Positions 23,125-23,750 of a DNA stretch of 23,750 nucleotides are shown piece by piece; position 1 is the first letter of the stretch, and each line of letters opens with the position of its first letter. The translations under genes were made by a program, and so were the position numbers. A model generated the notes under the pieces. The model made no database searches and was not told the DNA's origin. It saw nothing but the letters and a program-made list of their open reading frames with translations. The stretch spans positions 1-23,750 of the forward strand of contig JAGVBM010000291.1 in assembly GCA_020059765.1 (NCBI GenBank), written 5' to 3'. Origin of the DNA: Bacillota bacterium. Its GTDB lineage: Bacteria > Bacillota > Bacilli > Tumebacillales > Effusibacillaceae.

Positions 23125-23750
23125 CGGCAGTTTGGCAAAGGAACGACGTGCCGCTGCAATTGTGGCATCAATATCCTCTTGCGTGTGTGCCGTAGAGATG
23201 AACCACGCTTCATACTTGGAAGGGGCCAGGCAGATGCCTTCATCCAGCATCAGTTTGAAAAATCGGCCAAACTGCTCTCCGTCGGCAGCTTGCGCATCCG
23301 CGTAATTGCGCACCGGCTCGGTCCGGCCAAAATAAACGGTTAAAGCCCCCTTGATCCGATTGATCGTAATCGGATGGCCGTATTCCTTGGCTGCCTCCCA
23401 TAATCCGGCTTCCAACCTGGCTCCCAATTGATCAAGCCGCTCATAAGCACCCGGTTCCCGCAATGCTTCCAGGCATGCGATGCCTGCTTGAATCGAGGCC
23501 GGATTGCCGGCCATCGTACCCGCTTGGTAGGCCGGACCTAATGGAGCCACTTGTTCCATGATGTCTTTTCGTCCGCCGTAAGCGCCGATCGGCAACCCGC
23601 CGCCGATGATTTTCCCGAGGGCGGTCATGTCCGGATAAACGTTGAGCATGTCTTGTGCGCCGCCGTAATGGAAACGGAAGGCTGTGATCACTTCGTCGTA
23701 AATGACTAGCGCGCCGTGTTGATGCGCCAGACGATTAATTCCTTCCAGGA
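23116..23750 (-). CDS. hemL: Glutamate-1-semialdehyde 2,1-aminomutase (HemL), partial C-terminal part
   Basis: The frame is open to the right edge, so the N-terminal half is missing; about 210 residues are visible. The sequence HGALVIYDEVITAFR includes the PLP-pyridine aspartate. LGKIIGGGLPIGAYGG contains the PLP-binding lysine. AGTMAGNPASIQAGIACLEAL is the next conserved block. The enzyme moves the amino group of glutamate-1-semialdehyde to give 5-aminolevulinate for heme synthesis. This is relevant here only in that heme would be needed by the predicted b-type cytochrome. It ends LPRN before the stop at 23116-23118. Confidence 0.95.
   Translation of the reverse strand, partial: LEGINRLAHQHGALVIYDEVITAFRFHYGGAQDMLNVYPDMTALGKIIGGGLPIGAYGGRKDIMEQVAPLGPAYQAGTMAGNPASIQAGIACLEALREPGAYERLDQLGARLEAGLWEAAKEYGHPITINRIKGALTVYFGRTEPVRNYADAQAADGEQFGRFFKLMLDEGICLAPSKYEAWFISTAHTQEDIDATIAAARRSFAKLPRN

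Overview
The window (about 50% GC) reads as chromosome of a low-to-mid-GC Gram-positive bacterium (Bacillota), probably a bacillus relative such as the Alicyclobacillaceae. This placement is an inference. It rests on strong AGGAGG-type ribosome sites, TTG/GTG starts, sigma-A-like promoters, lipoprotein signal peptides, a GluP-like rhomboid, a CcpA-type cre site, and TatA/Nfo/HemL of Bacillus type. No rRNA, tRNA, CRISPR array or insertion sequence was seen.

Left third (1-4820): a complete TRAP transporter operon (dctP-dctQ-dctM), followed by an M24 Xaa-Pro dipeptidase-like gene. Head to head with the operon, and running off the left edge, is a second, paralogous dctP. A terminator hairpin and five tandem copies of a 20-bp unit follow the peptidase. 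Middle-left (4819-7182, minus strand): a GluP/YqgP-like rhomboid protease lies downstream of an XRE-type HTH regulator with a TPR-like domain. Middle (7278-9396, plus strand): a NifU-C-domain Fe-S scaffold, thioredoxin, endonuclease IV and TatA.

Right half (9408-21611): a formate dehydrogenase and molybdenum-cofactor island. It holds fdhD, then a selenocysteine-containing FdnG-type catalytic subunit with an in-frame UGA at 11607-11609 and a SECIS-like hairpin directly after it. Next come the four-cluster ferredoxin subunit and an NrfD-type membrane anchor, then a strong terminator. After the terminator follow fdhE, mobA, moeA, a second MoeA fused to a periplasmic-binding-like domain, and a TSUP-family permease. 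The catalytic subunit has a twin-arginine signal, so the TatA gene just upstream fits functionally. A small membrane protein (9408-9941, minus strand) has two helices with identical H-x13-H spacing and looks like a di-heme b-type cytochrome. It may pass electrons alongside the complex.

Right edge (21614-23750, minus strand): a polytopic permease of unassigned substrate, and the C-terminal part of glutamate-1-semialdehyde aminomutase (hemL).

The main points are the UGA-interrupted fdnG, which gene callers would split in two, and the gene set around it. Other notable items are the unlisted partial dctP, the 20-bp minisatellite, the predicted di-heme cytochrome and an AT-rich palindrome ahead of fdnG. 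No gap between genes exceeds about 300 bp.
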